Notes under the pieces: generated by a model
The model's input: the letters and a program-made list of their open reading frames with translations, nothing else
Database searches by the model: none
Told to the model about the DNA's origin: nothing
Translations under genes and position numbers: made by a program
Part shown: in pieces, positions 1 to 10,968 of the stretch
Layout: the number at the start of each line of letters is the position of its first letter
Position numbering within the stretch: the stretch's first letter is position 1
Assembly (NCBI GenBank): GCA_019614645.1
Contig: JABWDB010000003.1
Span: forward strand, 25,505,001-25,569,000
Source: Stratiolaelaps scimitus
Taxonomy: Eukaryota; Arthropoda; Arachnida; Mesostigmata; Laelapidae
Length of the DNA stretch: 64,000 nt
Reading direction: 5' to 3'

Positions 1-27
1 CTCGCATGCTTTTTCTCTGTTGTTCAG

Positions 28-271
28 CAATACTCGAACAATTGACAGTGGTACGCCTCCAATGAAGACTCTAGGGAGTCCTCAAAGTAGCTGGCTAACG
101 ATACCCATAGTGGTCCGTCCGCTTTCTCTGCCCATTGCCGTACAGCGTATAAGGGAAGCATTTCGAATGAGAAGGAGACCTATGTGTCGCTCTACAGATC
201 CGTTCGTCAGCAGCAACAGCAGAAGCAGCAGTTCTTTACGATCGGACGAAGAAGATTCGAAAGCACAATAA
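28..271 (+). CDS. Candidate terminal exon, unknown protein
   Basis: I do not recognise this product. The sequence shows a pyrimidine-rich tract ending in TTCAG at 23-27, a good 3' splice site, followed at once by an 80-codon open frame that runs to a TAA at 269-271. If the site is used, the first base completes a split codon. The predicted end of the protein has a basic patch (MRRRP), then a serine-rich stretch (SRSSSSLRSDEED) and a short acidic tail, as in many disordered C-termini. No AATAAA was seen close after the stop. The opposite strand is also open here (82-408), so coding direction is inferred from composition and the splice-like border only. Any upstream exons would lie outside the window. 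Confidence 0.25.
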
Positions 272-363
272 GGCAAAGCTCGAAAGCCAGCTATGATATT
301 AGGAGGAGGATTGGATTGACAGCCAAGCGATCCCGGAAAGAAGTATAGTTCCATTCGATCGCC

Positions 364-392
364 TGTGCGTGTGTGTGTTTGTGTGTGTTTGT
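364..392. repeat. (GT)n-like microsatellite
   Basis: An imperfect run of GT units interrupted by TTT. On the minus strand it reads as a Thr-His-Thr-rich segment, which is low complexity rather than protein. Confidence 0.8.
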
Positions 393-3300
393 AGGTCCCG
401 ACGAGCACCGTACGGACTGACGCATCATAGATGACTCATCTAGAAACCTCTTTTGTAAACGCTAATTATATTATGGTAAACTCCCTCGGGGATTTAGCTG
501 ACCTGGAGGGTCGTATGACAAAGAAGCACAGACAAGTGTTCGTGGCCGGTTAAATCGATCGGTTAATTCGAAACAAACAAATTACAGTGCAATAGGCAGC
601 TCGGTTGCAATTGTACGTAGACAACAAAATGGCGCTGGAATAGAAGCAATTAAAAAATGATTGGCATTTCGCTTTGCAATAATTTTTGGGCAGTACCTTG
701 TTCGCTCTTGGCACCACAGTACGGGGCAGTAAACCATGTAGCGTATAAGGTGGTTGTAAATTCACTCAGAGTTTATAACTCCCTCGAGAGTAATTCACTC
801 CTGCCGGAGCTGAACAGAGAGTCGGAGAGCATACGTAAGCAGATAATAATTGGCACCTTACTTAGCAAAATATAACGTAAAATAGTATCAAAGCTTGAGT
901 ATGACTACGATACCATAAATTGGTGTCACAGGTTTGTCGGCAAGTATATATAATCAATCGTATCGAACTTCAGTACTAGTGCACACCTTGTAACTGTACA
1001 TATACGTATATTATTATAGATGGGTGTTATTACAGGCGTGCCTGGCGAGTATGCAATTACGCACTCGACTGCGATTTTGAGAAATCACTTTCTCATTCTA
1101 TCAGGCCCATTTACACTAATTACTTCTACCAAGAAGAATCCAGCTATCCTGCACCCAACGGCATCACAGCAGACACGGGTACAGAGGAGACCCCACAGGG
1201 GTACCGCAAGAAAGCCATTATAGTTCTAACGTCAAAGCTCTGTTAGAACCGAGGACGCCTCTGAGCGACCTTCACGCGAGGCACACCCGTATGGATGGTT
1301 GGTATTCCGCTATGGTACCCGTACCGGAATATGCCAGTAAGCATTATTGTTGTTCTGTATGACGAAAACGTACGGACATACCACGGCATACGTGCGTGAT
1401 AAATATCCATCCAGAGGAGAGCGGATACAGGGAGCCGCCGTCGGCTTGGGGAGGAGATGATAGTAGTAATAGTAGAAAAGATGGCCCCTAACGCAATGGG
1501 AAACGGACACAATGGCAACATTATTCTTCATGGAATAGCCAGAAAAAAGAGACCCATATTGAGCTGCTCGGAGAGAGCAAAAGGATATCTGGGCCGGTCA
1601 CTGTTGCTGACCCAGTACTCGATGCATATGGCCCTCAATACGCTTTTGCGACCATTCGTGGTGGTTCGCACATTCCTCGTATATTGTTACGTTTCGCCAC
1701 GGACTGATTGTTGGCAGGTTACTATTTTTGTTCGTATTATCTAAGGGAAATCCATTCAAAATCAGGACCGTCGTTGAAGTCCTCCCTTGAGGAGTAAACC
1801 TTCTAGTTATTGAATACTTTGGTGACTTATCTCTGCTATCGTTGTTTAGGGCCCTAAATTGGACAAGGGACGCTGGATGACTTTACGCCCATTTTTATGA
1901 CTTTCAGCATTTATCCTTGGTTAGCATTTTTCTCTGATGTGATTCGTAAAATTCAAATTTATTAAAAAAAAGGCCTAAATTACGACATTTGTAACGTACC
2001 TAACTTGGGCAAGCTTCTCTATGGAAAGTCTTTGGTCCACTTAATATGAGGATACGCAAATGAAGATCTTCAGCTTTTGACCGTCCCTTGAGTTACTAAT
2101 ACATGGGAATTCGCGTGTTGCTATGCCAATTACAACAAGCTCCCACTACAAATTACTTGTTAAGTGTCAGATCCACTAGTTCTCTATGGATTTCTAAAGA
2201 CTTGACTCTAGCAGAGATTAGGTATTCAGCGCATCGCATTGCTTCGCCCCGCTGAATATCGCTAAAGCAGAGTACGAGCCTAGCTGGTTCCCTATGCATA
2301 CTTGAACCCATAGCTCAAATGATCTAAGTCAGCATTTCCTAAGTTGGGCAAAGCTCAATGTGTTTGATGATAATCCTGATTGAAATCTCTTAATCGATAA
2401 TTAGCAACTGGCACTTGTTTCGGTATATCTTTAAGCCGCACTATGATTTGCAGCCTGATCCAGTACAAATAGTGTGTTTGATACGCGCAGGCTCGGCTGA
2501 CAGAGTATAATCTGAACGTGCAAAGGGTCCAGCCCTCAGGGGCCGTGCAACATATGTATTCAGAATAGAATAGGTCAACTCCACAACCTTGCATGATGAT
2601 CAAAATAGGAGGTTGTTAGTGCTGCTGGACCTGGACAAATGGGCCGGGGCCAATCTCACAGCTCCTTGCCTCCAAACAGCTGTATTCCCGTGAAACTGTA
2701 GAACTATAGGCATTTGTTGGTGAGACTTAGCAGTCCAAGCCACCACGCTGAGATGTTATGGTATAATGCACAATGATAATTCAATAAATGCATTATACAC
2801 ACTTGTTAAATTTTACATTGAAATAACGACTTCAAAGTATGAATTTCATGTGCGATGGTAGAACTCAATTATTTAGTAGATACACGGGCATCACTTTGAA
2901 CATTTGAATAACCTATCTCTCATTTTGGAAGATGTCGCCAGCTCGCTAAACTACGGGTAATCTTATTTTAATGTCTCGACGTGCTATCGAACGAAGGTAC
3001 CTGCCTATCAGGGATTAGCAAGGGAGGAGCCGTCGGCGTGAACAAAATCAAAATAACAGCTGCATAGACACACGAAGTAACTAATTATTGTCACTAATTA
3101 ATATATGTATATATAAAGACACACAATAATATGAAATAAATATTCTAGTTTAAAGTTAGAGACCTTTAAGCTAACTAATAATTACATGTTGGAAGCGAAC
3201 GATCAGTATTCAATCATAGATAATTATTGTGATCATATTTCCCTAGCTTTTATTCACTTTTATCTTTATCTAATATATATCTTAGAGAACAGCGCCACCT

Positions 3301-3470
3301 TTCTTCTTAAACTAGAATTCAAGCGCCATCTCGAATCACGCTCAATTATAAGCTAGAACGCTGCTAAAATTTAACAGTATAATTCAACGTACTGCGAACA
3401 ATGTCAAGTGAAAGGTCTGTTCGACGTAAAGGAATATAGTGTATACTCTCTACATGTCCAACGAGAAAAC
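393..3470. other. Unassigned non-coding stretch
   Basis: AT-rich DNA with only short chance frames. Frames at 1243-1521 (-) and 1457-1744 (+) overlap each other and show no motif. I see no repeat, RNA gene or regulatory element that I can support here. Confidence 0.5.
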
Positions 3471-3793
3471 TCAATTGTTCACTTCCATGTTGCTACTTCG
3501 GCCTTCATAATCATATTGCCCTCTGTCGAGGAGTGCGTCGTACATGCGTAGCTTCTCCATTTCGCAGTGAACAGATCGAAGCAACCCTTCTACCAGGGTT
3601 TTATACGGATGTCTTATGGCTTCCTCAGCCGGCAGATGGACGTAGGTTTCAAGTGCTATGCGGACGCTTTCCAAGAAGAAGTGTCTGCTTGAATCAACGT
3701 TTACACTACTTACACGACACGCAAATACATCGGAGTACTCTGTTCTTTTTTTAGCCTCTGTTTTTCCTTCAAAGCAGATTTATGTTTAAGCAT
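3471..3793 (-). CDS. Candidate protein-coding exon(s), unknown protein
   Basis: I do not recognise this product, but it is one of the most protein-like frames in the window. The downstream part is open from about 3780 to a TGA at 3471-3473 and encodes a helix-prone acidic/basic segment (key piece EEAIRHPYKTLVEGLL) with a polar tail. The upstream part, in another frame, has an ATG at 3791-3793 and a lysine-rich, coiled-coil-like start (ALKEKQRLKKEQ). It ends at a perfect donor GTAAGT at 3713-3708. An AG 26 or 29 bases further on would rejoin the two frames exactly. An intron that short is outside the normal metazoan range, so the locus may instead be a single frame, a frameshifted pseudogene or chance. 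The plus-strand shadow (3533-3754) is less convincing. Confidence 0.35.
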
Positions 3794-4192
3794 TCTCTCT
3801 CTCCGAAGCAAGTATCTCCGAGTTTAACCAATGTATTCCCTTCCACACCTCAACGAAGGATAAACGCTATATGACCTGTTTTTAAGAAGTCGTCTGAATT
3901 TCGGTTTACTTTAACTGACGGGGCTAACAATTTCAAAGTTCCGAGATTCACATTTTCTCCAGCTATCCAATTTGTCCATCTTGAACAATCCATGACAGGA
4001 CATGCACGAGTCGGCTTGTGCAAGCGTAGCGACCCGGCGCTATAGGTGGCAGGTGTAGCATCGGTATTGATACCGGTAAGCTGATGTGTGCAGAAAACAG
4101 ATCGTTACCCTTCCCCCCTTCCCCAACAGATCGCAACCCCTGCCAATAACTTTTGAACTAAATGAGTTAGAACAACGATCTTTTGGTATGAG

Positions 4193-4462
4193 TTAGAGGT
4201 ACATCCCAGCTCTATTAACACGATGATTCCAGCGCTCTGCGAGTTTAGGGATAGCCAAATATTTACCATTCGCATTTCCATTTATAATTTCCTTATCTAT
4301 TGCTATTGTGAGTAGGTCGATGTTTGCATATGGAAGCCCACCTATTGCCCTTTTTAATGCATGGGAACAATTATAATCACATGGACTTAAATCAGGAGAA
4401 TATGGGGGTTGAAGCCATAGCTCAATATTGTTTTCCTTCATCCAGGCCGTAATTTCAGCAAC
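4193..4462 (-). pseudogene. mariner-family transposase, C-terminal remnant
   Basis: The minus-strand translation carries the hallmark of the third catalytic motif of Tc1/mariner DDE transposases: ENNIEL, then QPPYSPDLSPCDY, with the final catalytic Asp in PCDY. It continues into the family's usual C-terminus (a Gly-Gly turn, a regularly spaced helical stretch, then ERWNHRV and a terminal Gly before the stop). Intact family members are about 340-350 residues long. Only about 85-90 remain, and the N-terminal DNA-binding half and first two catalytic Asp residues are absent. The 5' side is replaced by repeat R at about 4462. I see no terminal inverted repeats. The known role of the intact enzyme is cut-and-paste transposition at TA sites; this copy is dead. 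Confidence 0.8.
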
Positions 4463-4500
4463 ACGAATGCGCCACGCTACCGGGCTCGAATAGTAAAAGA
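4462..4500 (-). repeat. Repeat R, short copy joined to mariner remnant
   Basis: On the minus strand this holds TCGAGCCCGGT, then a near-match of GCGYGGYGCATTYGTGT shared with the copies at 28.1 kb and 52.0 kb (about 24 of 28 positions against the 28.1-kb copy). The run ACTAT just upstream is shared with the 52.0-kb copy. It abuts the transposase remnant without a gap. Confidence 0.5.
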
Positions 4501-4679
4501 CACGGAGGCTACAAACGAGCAAGCTGACTTAAAAGGCAATAATCCGAAAATTTGGTGGAGCTCGTTCTCGAGACAACTTTTTTTCATGGCATGACAGACG
4601 ACATAACAGATACGAAGAACAAATAAACAAGGGCTTATTACTGGGTAAACGAAACGAAATGTGCGCATCTAAATTTGTG

Positions 4680-5460
4680 GCGCTCAGTGGCTGTCATTAA
4701 CGCCCATGGCCAACTGGTCTACTTAAACCCAACAGCAACGGCGGGTCGTGGCCGTCATTACCTGAGAAACATCGTTGCTGACACCAATGAATCCTATCGT
4801 CATCGCTGTTGTTGGTTCTTCTGCTCCTGCCGCCGTTGCCGTTATCGTTGTCTGCACGCGAAGCGCATGGAGCCCCCCGATGAGAGCGATGCGGTGCGTG
4901 TGGAGTCCTGTGCGACGATGATCTTCTCCGGGGGTGGCAACTGGGGTACCTCTGTCTGTTTGTGCACGTTGTCTCTTATACTCCAGTGGTCGCTTCACCT
5001 TGCCTGTCATCAGTTTCCAATCAGCGATGCCTTCGATTGAGGTGGCTAAATCAGCATGCAAGTGACGGTCGCTCGACTCGGTCGGGCGGGGTCAGCTGGT
5101 CGAGCCTGGCCGCAGCCTCTTTCGGATGATGCTAAGCACAACCGACACCACACCACCACCTTGGTCACCTAACGTAGAAGAGAATGCATCGCCTCCGCTG
5201 ACGACACCCCCTGAGAGGCAAGCTTAGCTTGCGAGCAAACGAGCAGGACAACAGCGCCTTCTGCAGGCAGGTAGACAGGCCCAAGTCCCTATGAAGGCAG
5301 AGTCGTCCAAGCAGAAACGGCCCACAGGCGCCTCGAGTGGCTCCGCTTGTTTGCGGGACCAACGAACGGCCAACCAGAGAAAGAGGAAAACAAGGGGAAA
5401 AACCGAATTCGATCAGGGCGCGAAAGGACCAACCCAGAGCCGAGCTCCCGCCACAACTGA
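4680..5460. other. GC-rich island
   Basis: A markedly GC- and CpG-rich block compared with its flanks. Overlapping frames are open on both strands (4675-5040 + and 4723-5061 -, then 5291-5530 +), which is expected in GC-rich DNA with few stop codons. None carries a motif I recognise. It could be a promoter-associated island or hold an exon, but the sequence alone does not decide. Confidence 0.35.
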
Positions 5461-5530
5461 GCGAGGTACCTTTCTTATAATATCTTGCTGCAAGCCTACT
5501 AGCGAACTTCGTAAGGCGTTTTCAAGTTAA

Positions 5531-8500
5531 CACATGTGGCCCGAATGAGAACACGTGCTTACATTTGATGTATAGCACATAAAGGGAAATCGCTCTTGTT
5601 GCCGTAGAACCATATGAGATATGATGTCGGTCGGGGTCATTTGAAAAACAGAAACGACATTTAGCAGTTGAGTACAATTTAGCTCCGTTGTGGCTCAAAT
5701 TTGCGCAAACATTTACGAGATCGATCAGCGTACTCTTCATCACTGTAATTACAACGAAACTCGTTTCGGTTGTTTATTTTGTTATATTTGCTGGTTCCGT
5801 TAAAGATAATGTGGACTCCGAAAAGTGCTTTTGACTAACACCGACAAATGTTGCGATAAATTTCATTCAAACCGATAAATTCCTGGTATCGTAGACGAAT
5901 GCCACTATATCTCACGGCAAGGCCTGAGCCGTATTTTATAGGACCCTATTTTTTGCATGCGTTACGGACTATTGATTTTGGAATGTCTGGCCCTCTGACA
6001 GCTTAAGTCGCGGAGCTGACTCACATGGTTAAAAAATGCAACCAATTTATTTCAAGTTCATAGATAGATGACATACGAGAATGGTTGTGCGCCGTGATGT
6101 AGTACTCAGTCATGGAGTTCAATTTGTCGTTGCCACACTTCAGTGCACAGCTGGAACGGACTTTTTACGGATATAGAGCCGCTGAGCTGTGTGCTGAATC
6201 GGTATCTGCTCATGGCTTAAAAATGTGGCGGTCGAAGCTGACTTGACGATGAGGAAGGTGGCGCAACCTCTCTCAAAATGTGGTAAATGAATAGACAAGG
6301 CTAACATTTACGAGGTGTCCTACGTAGCATTTACTGAGTGCGATCTTACAAAAAAACATGGTTGACTATTGTCCAACCGCTTTCGATATCTGCCGGCAAC
6401 ATTTCGGGCAGTACAATTGAAAATAAGCCAGAGTTCATTCTCTCTAGCTGGTGCTGGCTTGAGGTGGAACACGACGCCGGCCTCTTTGATAACGGTCCAG
6501 CGCCATCTTGAGTTACTTCTGCTCATACAATTTGCATGTAACTTTTATACTGTACCTGTTGCGTGGTTACAAAGCATTTGGAGCTGGATTCATCACCTGG
6601 AATCATCTCAGCAATTAAAGTTTCTGTATCCCTGGAAACGGCTAGTAGCACGAACCACATATGTCATGCTGCTGAGTGTGCTTGGTAAAGAATTTGATTA
6701 CGTGCAACAGGCGACGTTTGTTGACGTTATGTGTATGCAAAGGAAACGTTACAACAATTATATAGCTGGCCATCATATATGTATGTGTGTATATAGAGCT
6801 ACATATATCAGCTACAGGTGAGCGAGCTTTCATTACCAGAAGAAAACTATTTTCCAAGGCCACCGACCCTCTTTGTCAGGAGAGCCTTGGAAGAGAACAG
6901 GTCGGTTTTTATCATATAAAACGAAGCCTACTGTCCATATAAGAAGACAATGCCGGGGGAGGATACCTTCGTTTCGCTGACTTCAAGTTGCCCCCAAGTG
7001 ACCTTTAGGTCATGCCTTTTTACGTGTGTTCGCACTGAAAGACGGTCGACTCCTTTAGGCCGTATCTCCAACCGTCCCCACATCTGCCACGACAGGGCAA
7101 CACCAGTCAGTCCTTTTAGGGTGGGAGTCGGTGTTGAGATTTTCATTCAACGACTCTCCTATGGCTACTCGCTGCCGCCGTCGACAATTGTACACTGAAT
7201 GTTTAGTGTGCACACCGTTGTTGGACAGCAAATGGCTCCCCTCAGCTGGCTGAACCCGTCGTTGAAATTTCCGCTCTAGTTACTCCACTCTTCTGCAGGT
7301 TAACAGATGCAACTTCATAGCGGTGTCAGGCTACCTGCCTGTTAGAAGGGCAGACCGTGGAAATTCTCCCGCCGAACTGTAGCGTTTAATTGGAAACACT
7401 TGTCCCGGGTCGTTCGGCTGTATAAAACTCTTTTACTCGTTGGTTCGTTCTGGAAAACCAGTGATGGACAGGAAAACGTTTTTTTTTATCCCAGTACCAT
7501 TACTTCAATGAGGAGTGTTATCACTGCTTAATTTCAAGCCTCTTGGACATTATAACTCTGCTTGCTTCAGCATGAGACGGCCCTACATTATGGGGAGAAT
7601 GTCAAATCCGGGAAATATCAATCAGCCTTCTTGTATAGGACTACGAGATACCCACGTTTGTGGCGACGACCCCCGTGAACGGCTCTAACGACTTGATAGA
7701 GATATTTCGTGTGATGACATTTTTTGGTGAGGAAGTACAATGGCCAGAGTGGGATGTCTGCCAAAAATCAAGTTCATAAATATAGCTTGGAATAATATCA
7801 ATTGAGATGCTCTAAGATCGTTATCCACATCGATTGAGAACTTTTAAACATTTAACATAAAGGTTTACAAAAAAAAACGATTTCGTGTCGCTTGATTGGA
7901 TATGCTTTTTTGGGGAAACACATTGAAATTTCTGGAAAAATCGCATGTTTTTTTTTTAGCTCAATCGAGATGGCGTACGATTTACAGCAAGTTGACGGGA
8001 AATTGGTATCACGAGCTAACTTCAAGAAGGAGAGAAACTTTGCTGTTACAAGGCAATGGATTAATTGCAATGCCAGGACTAGATAATTGACATGGACAAT
8101 GAGATAATTACTGCAACGGGATGACTAGGACCCACGGAACTAATGGGACGCCAGAATCAAATAGGTGAATCACCGTAATGGCACAATAAGAGCAAAGCAG
8201 TGGGATGATGAAGACAATGCAGTGGTTTCCCTTGAATATGGTAATGGGGGAATTGCAACTAAATATAATAATTGCAATGGTATAACACTAAGCATAACTG
8301 CAGCAGAGTAACAGGATTATTGCAACGGGTGAAAAATACAACGAAGGCATGCTTGGGCATGGGTGTCCATAACCGATAAAATAGTGGGTTTCTGTGCGCT
8401 GTGGTCCGTTAGCACAGAGAGAGAGATCGAGTGTCAACACAATATCCCGGTCTCAACTATTATTGCTTACTATATTTCAACTATGATTTATATGTTACAC

Positions 8501-10942
8501 GCTTTATTGTTAGCCTGAAAAGGAAACCGCAAAAGGAGTCTATATAGTGCACCAAACGAATAACTTTCAAAAGAAGTAGAATTAACATTGGCATTGGGAA
8601 TCACGAAATTTCACTCAAAGCAAAATGCATTCGCGTGATTCTATTATTTAGAATAATGTGAGCGCTAATACTTGTAAATCGCTGTCTCTCGTTCACAGTA
8701 AGAGATAATGAATATTGCCAGCAGGACTACAACGTTCGCTCATTTGATAATCTAAATGGATGTATATGAGGCGAATGTATGCAGTTCGACGGGCCAAAAT
8801 GAACGGAATTAATTAAGGAGTTCCCTTATTCGAAAATGTTTTGAGTGCACGCTACAAGGACTTGATGGTAGCTATACGTAAATGACGTCAATAGGGGCAA
8901 GGGGTACAACTATCAGATGTACGCTGTGCACTATATGACTGGGTATTTCGGATACCGTTGAAGCCTACGTACACTCGAGAAACAAGAAACATATCGCCAA
9001 CCGTGGCGGAGTTCATTTGAGCAACATTATCATACATATATTTATCGATGTATAGAGCGAATAATAATCTAATAGGTTCATAGCTATATCACTATAAGGG
9101 ATTCGGGGCCTATGCTGGAATGCTGCAGCGGAGAGCCCTCTCTAAACGAACTGTTTTGAGCTTCTTCAGAGGCTGCTTCATCGTTGGTTTCCTGGACAAC
9201 CTGTATGCCATTGGGCAATTCAAACAACATAATTTTCTAAGGTAGGCGAAATGTACCTTGTACTGCACGAATGGGACACCTCCATTTGCATACTTTTACT
9301 ATGCGCTGTGACGCTGGGTCAGTGACAGACAATCGCTAACATTTAAGCAAGGTGTGATTCTTGAAGCCGGTCCTCTGCTATCTCTGTGTACGAACGGTAT
9401 ACCCCGTATCACCCTGGCATTAATTACCCAGTAAATTTCTCGGTCCTACGCTAATAACCTACGCTACCTGAACAGGCATTATTAATGACGAAATCTGTAA
9501 TCGAACAAGAAAATAATAACGATTCACCAGCGTGATCGAACGATCGTTGTCTTTCTTTTGGAGGTAATCCGAATGCGGGATCCATGTTTGTCACACTCAT
9601 AATTTTGAATTTACCGACAACCTCTGCCTTGATCTCACTCACCACTCAGGCCTTGCTTGTTCGAGTAAACCATATCTGAGTTAGAGATAAAATGCACCTC
9701 GTTGTGCCTAAAGTTCCATGAGTACATCTGGTAGTTTGCTATTGCGGCTGGATAAACCGAACCCACTTTGCCTTTTCAACTGCGGCTGTGAAGAACCGTA
9801 CACCGACATATGCGTTTTGGAGTTCCTATACGTTCAAGTTTCGTATTATTTTCAATATTTGCGCAACGGGGAACGATCTCTACCCAATTACATACAACCG
9901 AAACCATGCCTGGAGGGCTGCCGCTATTAAAAACCTTTTTTTCTATCTTTGTCCTAACGGATGCATGAGTTTTGTACCAATATCGATGGGACTGGATGCA
10001 TAGATTTGAGCGACTAATTATTCCGATAGTTCTTAGAGTTCAGCCTCCCCCGCTTTGGTTGTCTACGCTAAATGATGAATCTACTTATGTGAAAAAATAT
10101 GCTACCATTTATATAATAGTTGCCCCTACCTGCGTCTCTATCAGAGCCACGAATTCAAAGTACATAATAAAAACGGTTAAATTTGTACCAGTTTTCCATT
10201 AAGTACCGGTTCGTAGAAATGTTACATTAGAGAACATGTTATGTTTCTCAATGATATTGACATGACACAAAAAATTCACCCTTATCTGAAAAAGTGTTAT
10301 GTTTGAAAGTCAATATTTAGTACGAAATTTCTCCAATTTTCCACTACTGGCATAAAATCGAAGACTTATTATGATTTGTACGAATTTCTGAAGTTGATTT
10401 TGCTCACTAATCAAAGATAAATTTTACTAACTACATAATTACATTTCGGAATTTTTGTCACATTTTCTGCTTTACATTATTTGGATAACTTTTTGAGCCT
10501 TATAGTATTTCTACATCTAGTAGCAGAGCACGCATATCTTCACAACGTATATATTATTTATATTTTAATCACATCATTGATTGCCGGTACAAAGTTTGCC
10601 TTGTTACAGAATCGTATAAAGGCTAAATGAGATACGCGACGAATCAACCGCGACATGGTCTTCTCTGCCGTTTGTTAATATGGATGTGATTAGGTGAATT
10701 CGATTCTCACTGATAGGATTTCAGAGATCTCGAAATTTCAATAACCTATAAAGACTGCACTAGCAAAACTCAGCAGAGGCTAAAATCTTATAATACGATT
10801 GATTACCTATTTGATGAGGGTGGAGGTTGAAGGACTATGAACGTCGAGTACAATATCGGAAGTACAACGGGTGCCCGCATAAGACAGTGTTACATATAAA
10901 GATGCATGCTGGTCAAGGTTCCCTGCTTTTAATTTTGGTTTT
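5531..10942. other. Unassigned non-coding stretch
   Basis: AT-rich sequence with no recognisable gene. The longest frame is 6369-6821 (+, 150 codons). It starts at a TTG and ends at a good splice donor (CAG|GTGAGC at 6816/6817), but its composition is unremarkable and a frame of this length is expected about once by chance. A smaller frame at 9451-9645 (-) is mildly protein-like. No repeats of note. Confidence 0.4.
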
Positions 10943-10968
10943 GGTCAGGAAGCATGGTCAGGAAGCAT
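10943..10968 (+). repeat. 13-bp tandem duplication at LINE 5' end
   Basis: GGTCAGGAAGCAT occurs twice head to tail (10943-10955 and 10956-10968), exactly where the retroelement frame opens. The duplication supplies the first ATG of the frame. It is probably a scar of truncated insertion or slippage. Confidence 0.8.

Noticed and set aside
6369..6821. 150-codon plus-strand frame ending at a good donor
   Set aside because: No ATG start, no motif and ordinary composition; about one such frame is expected by chance in this window.
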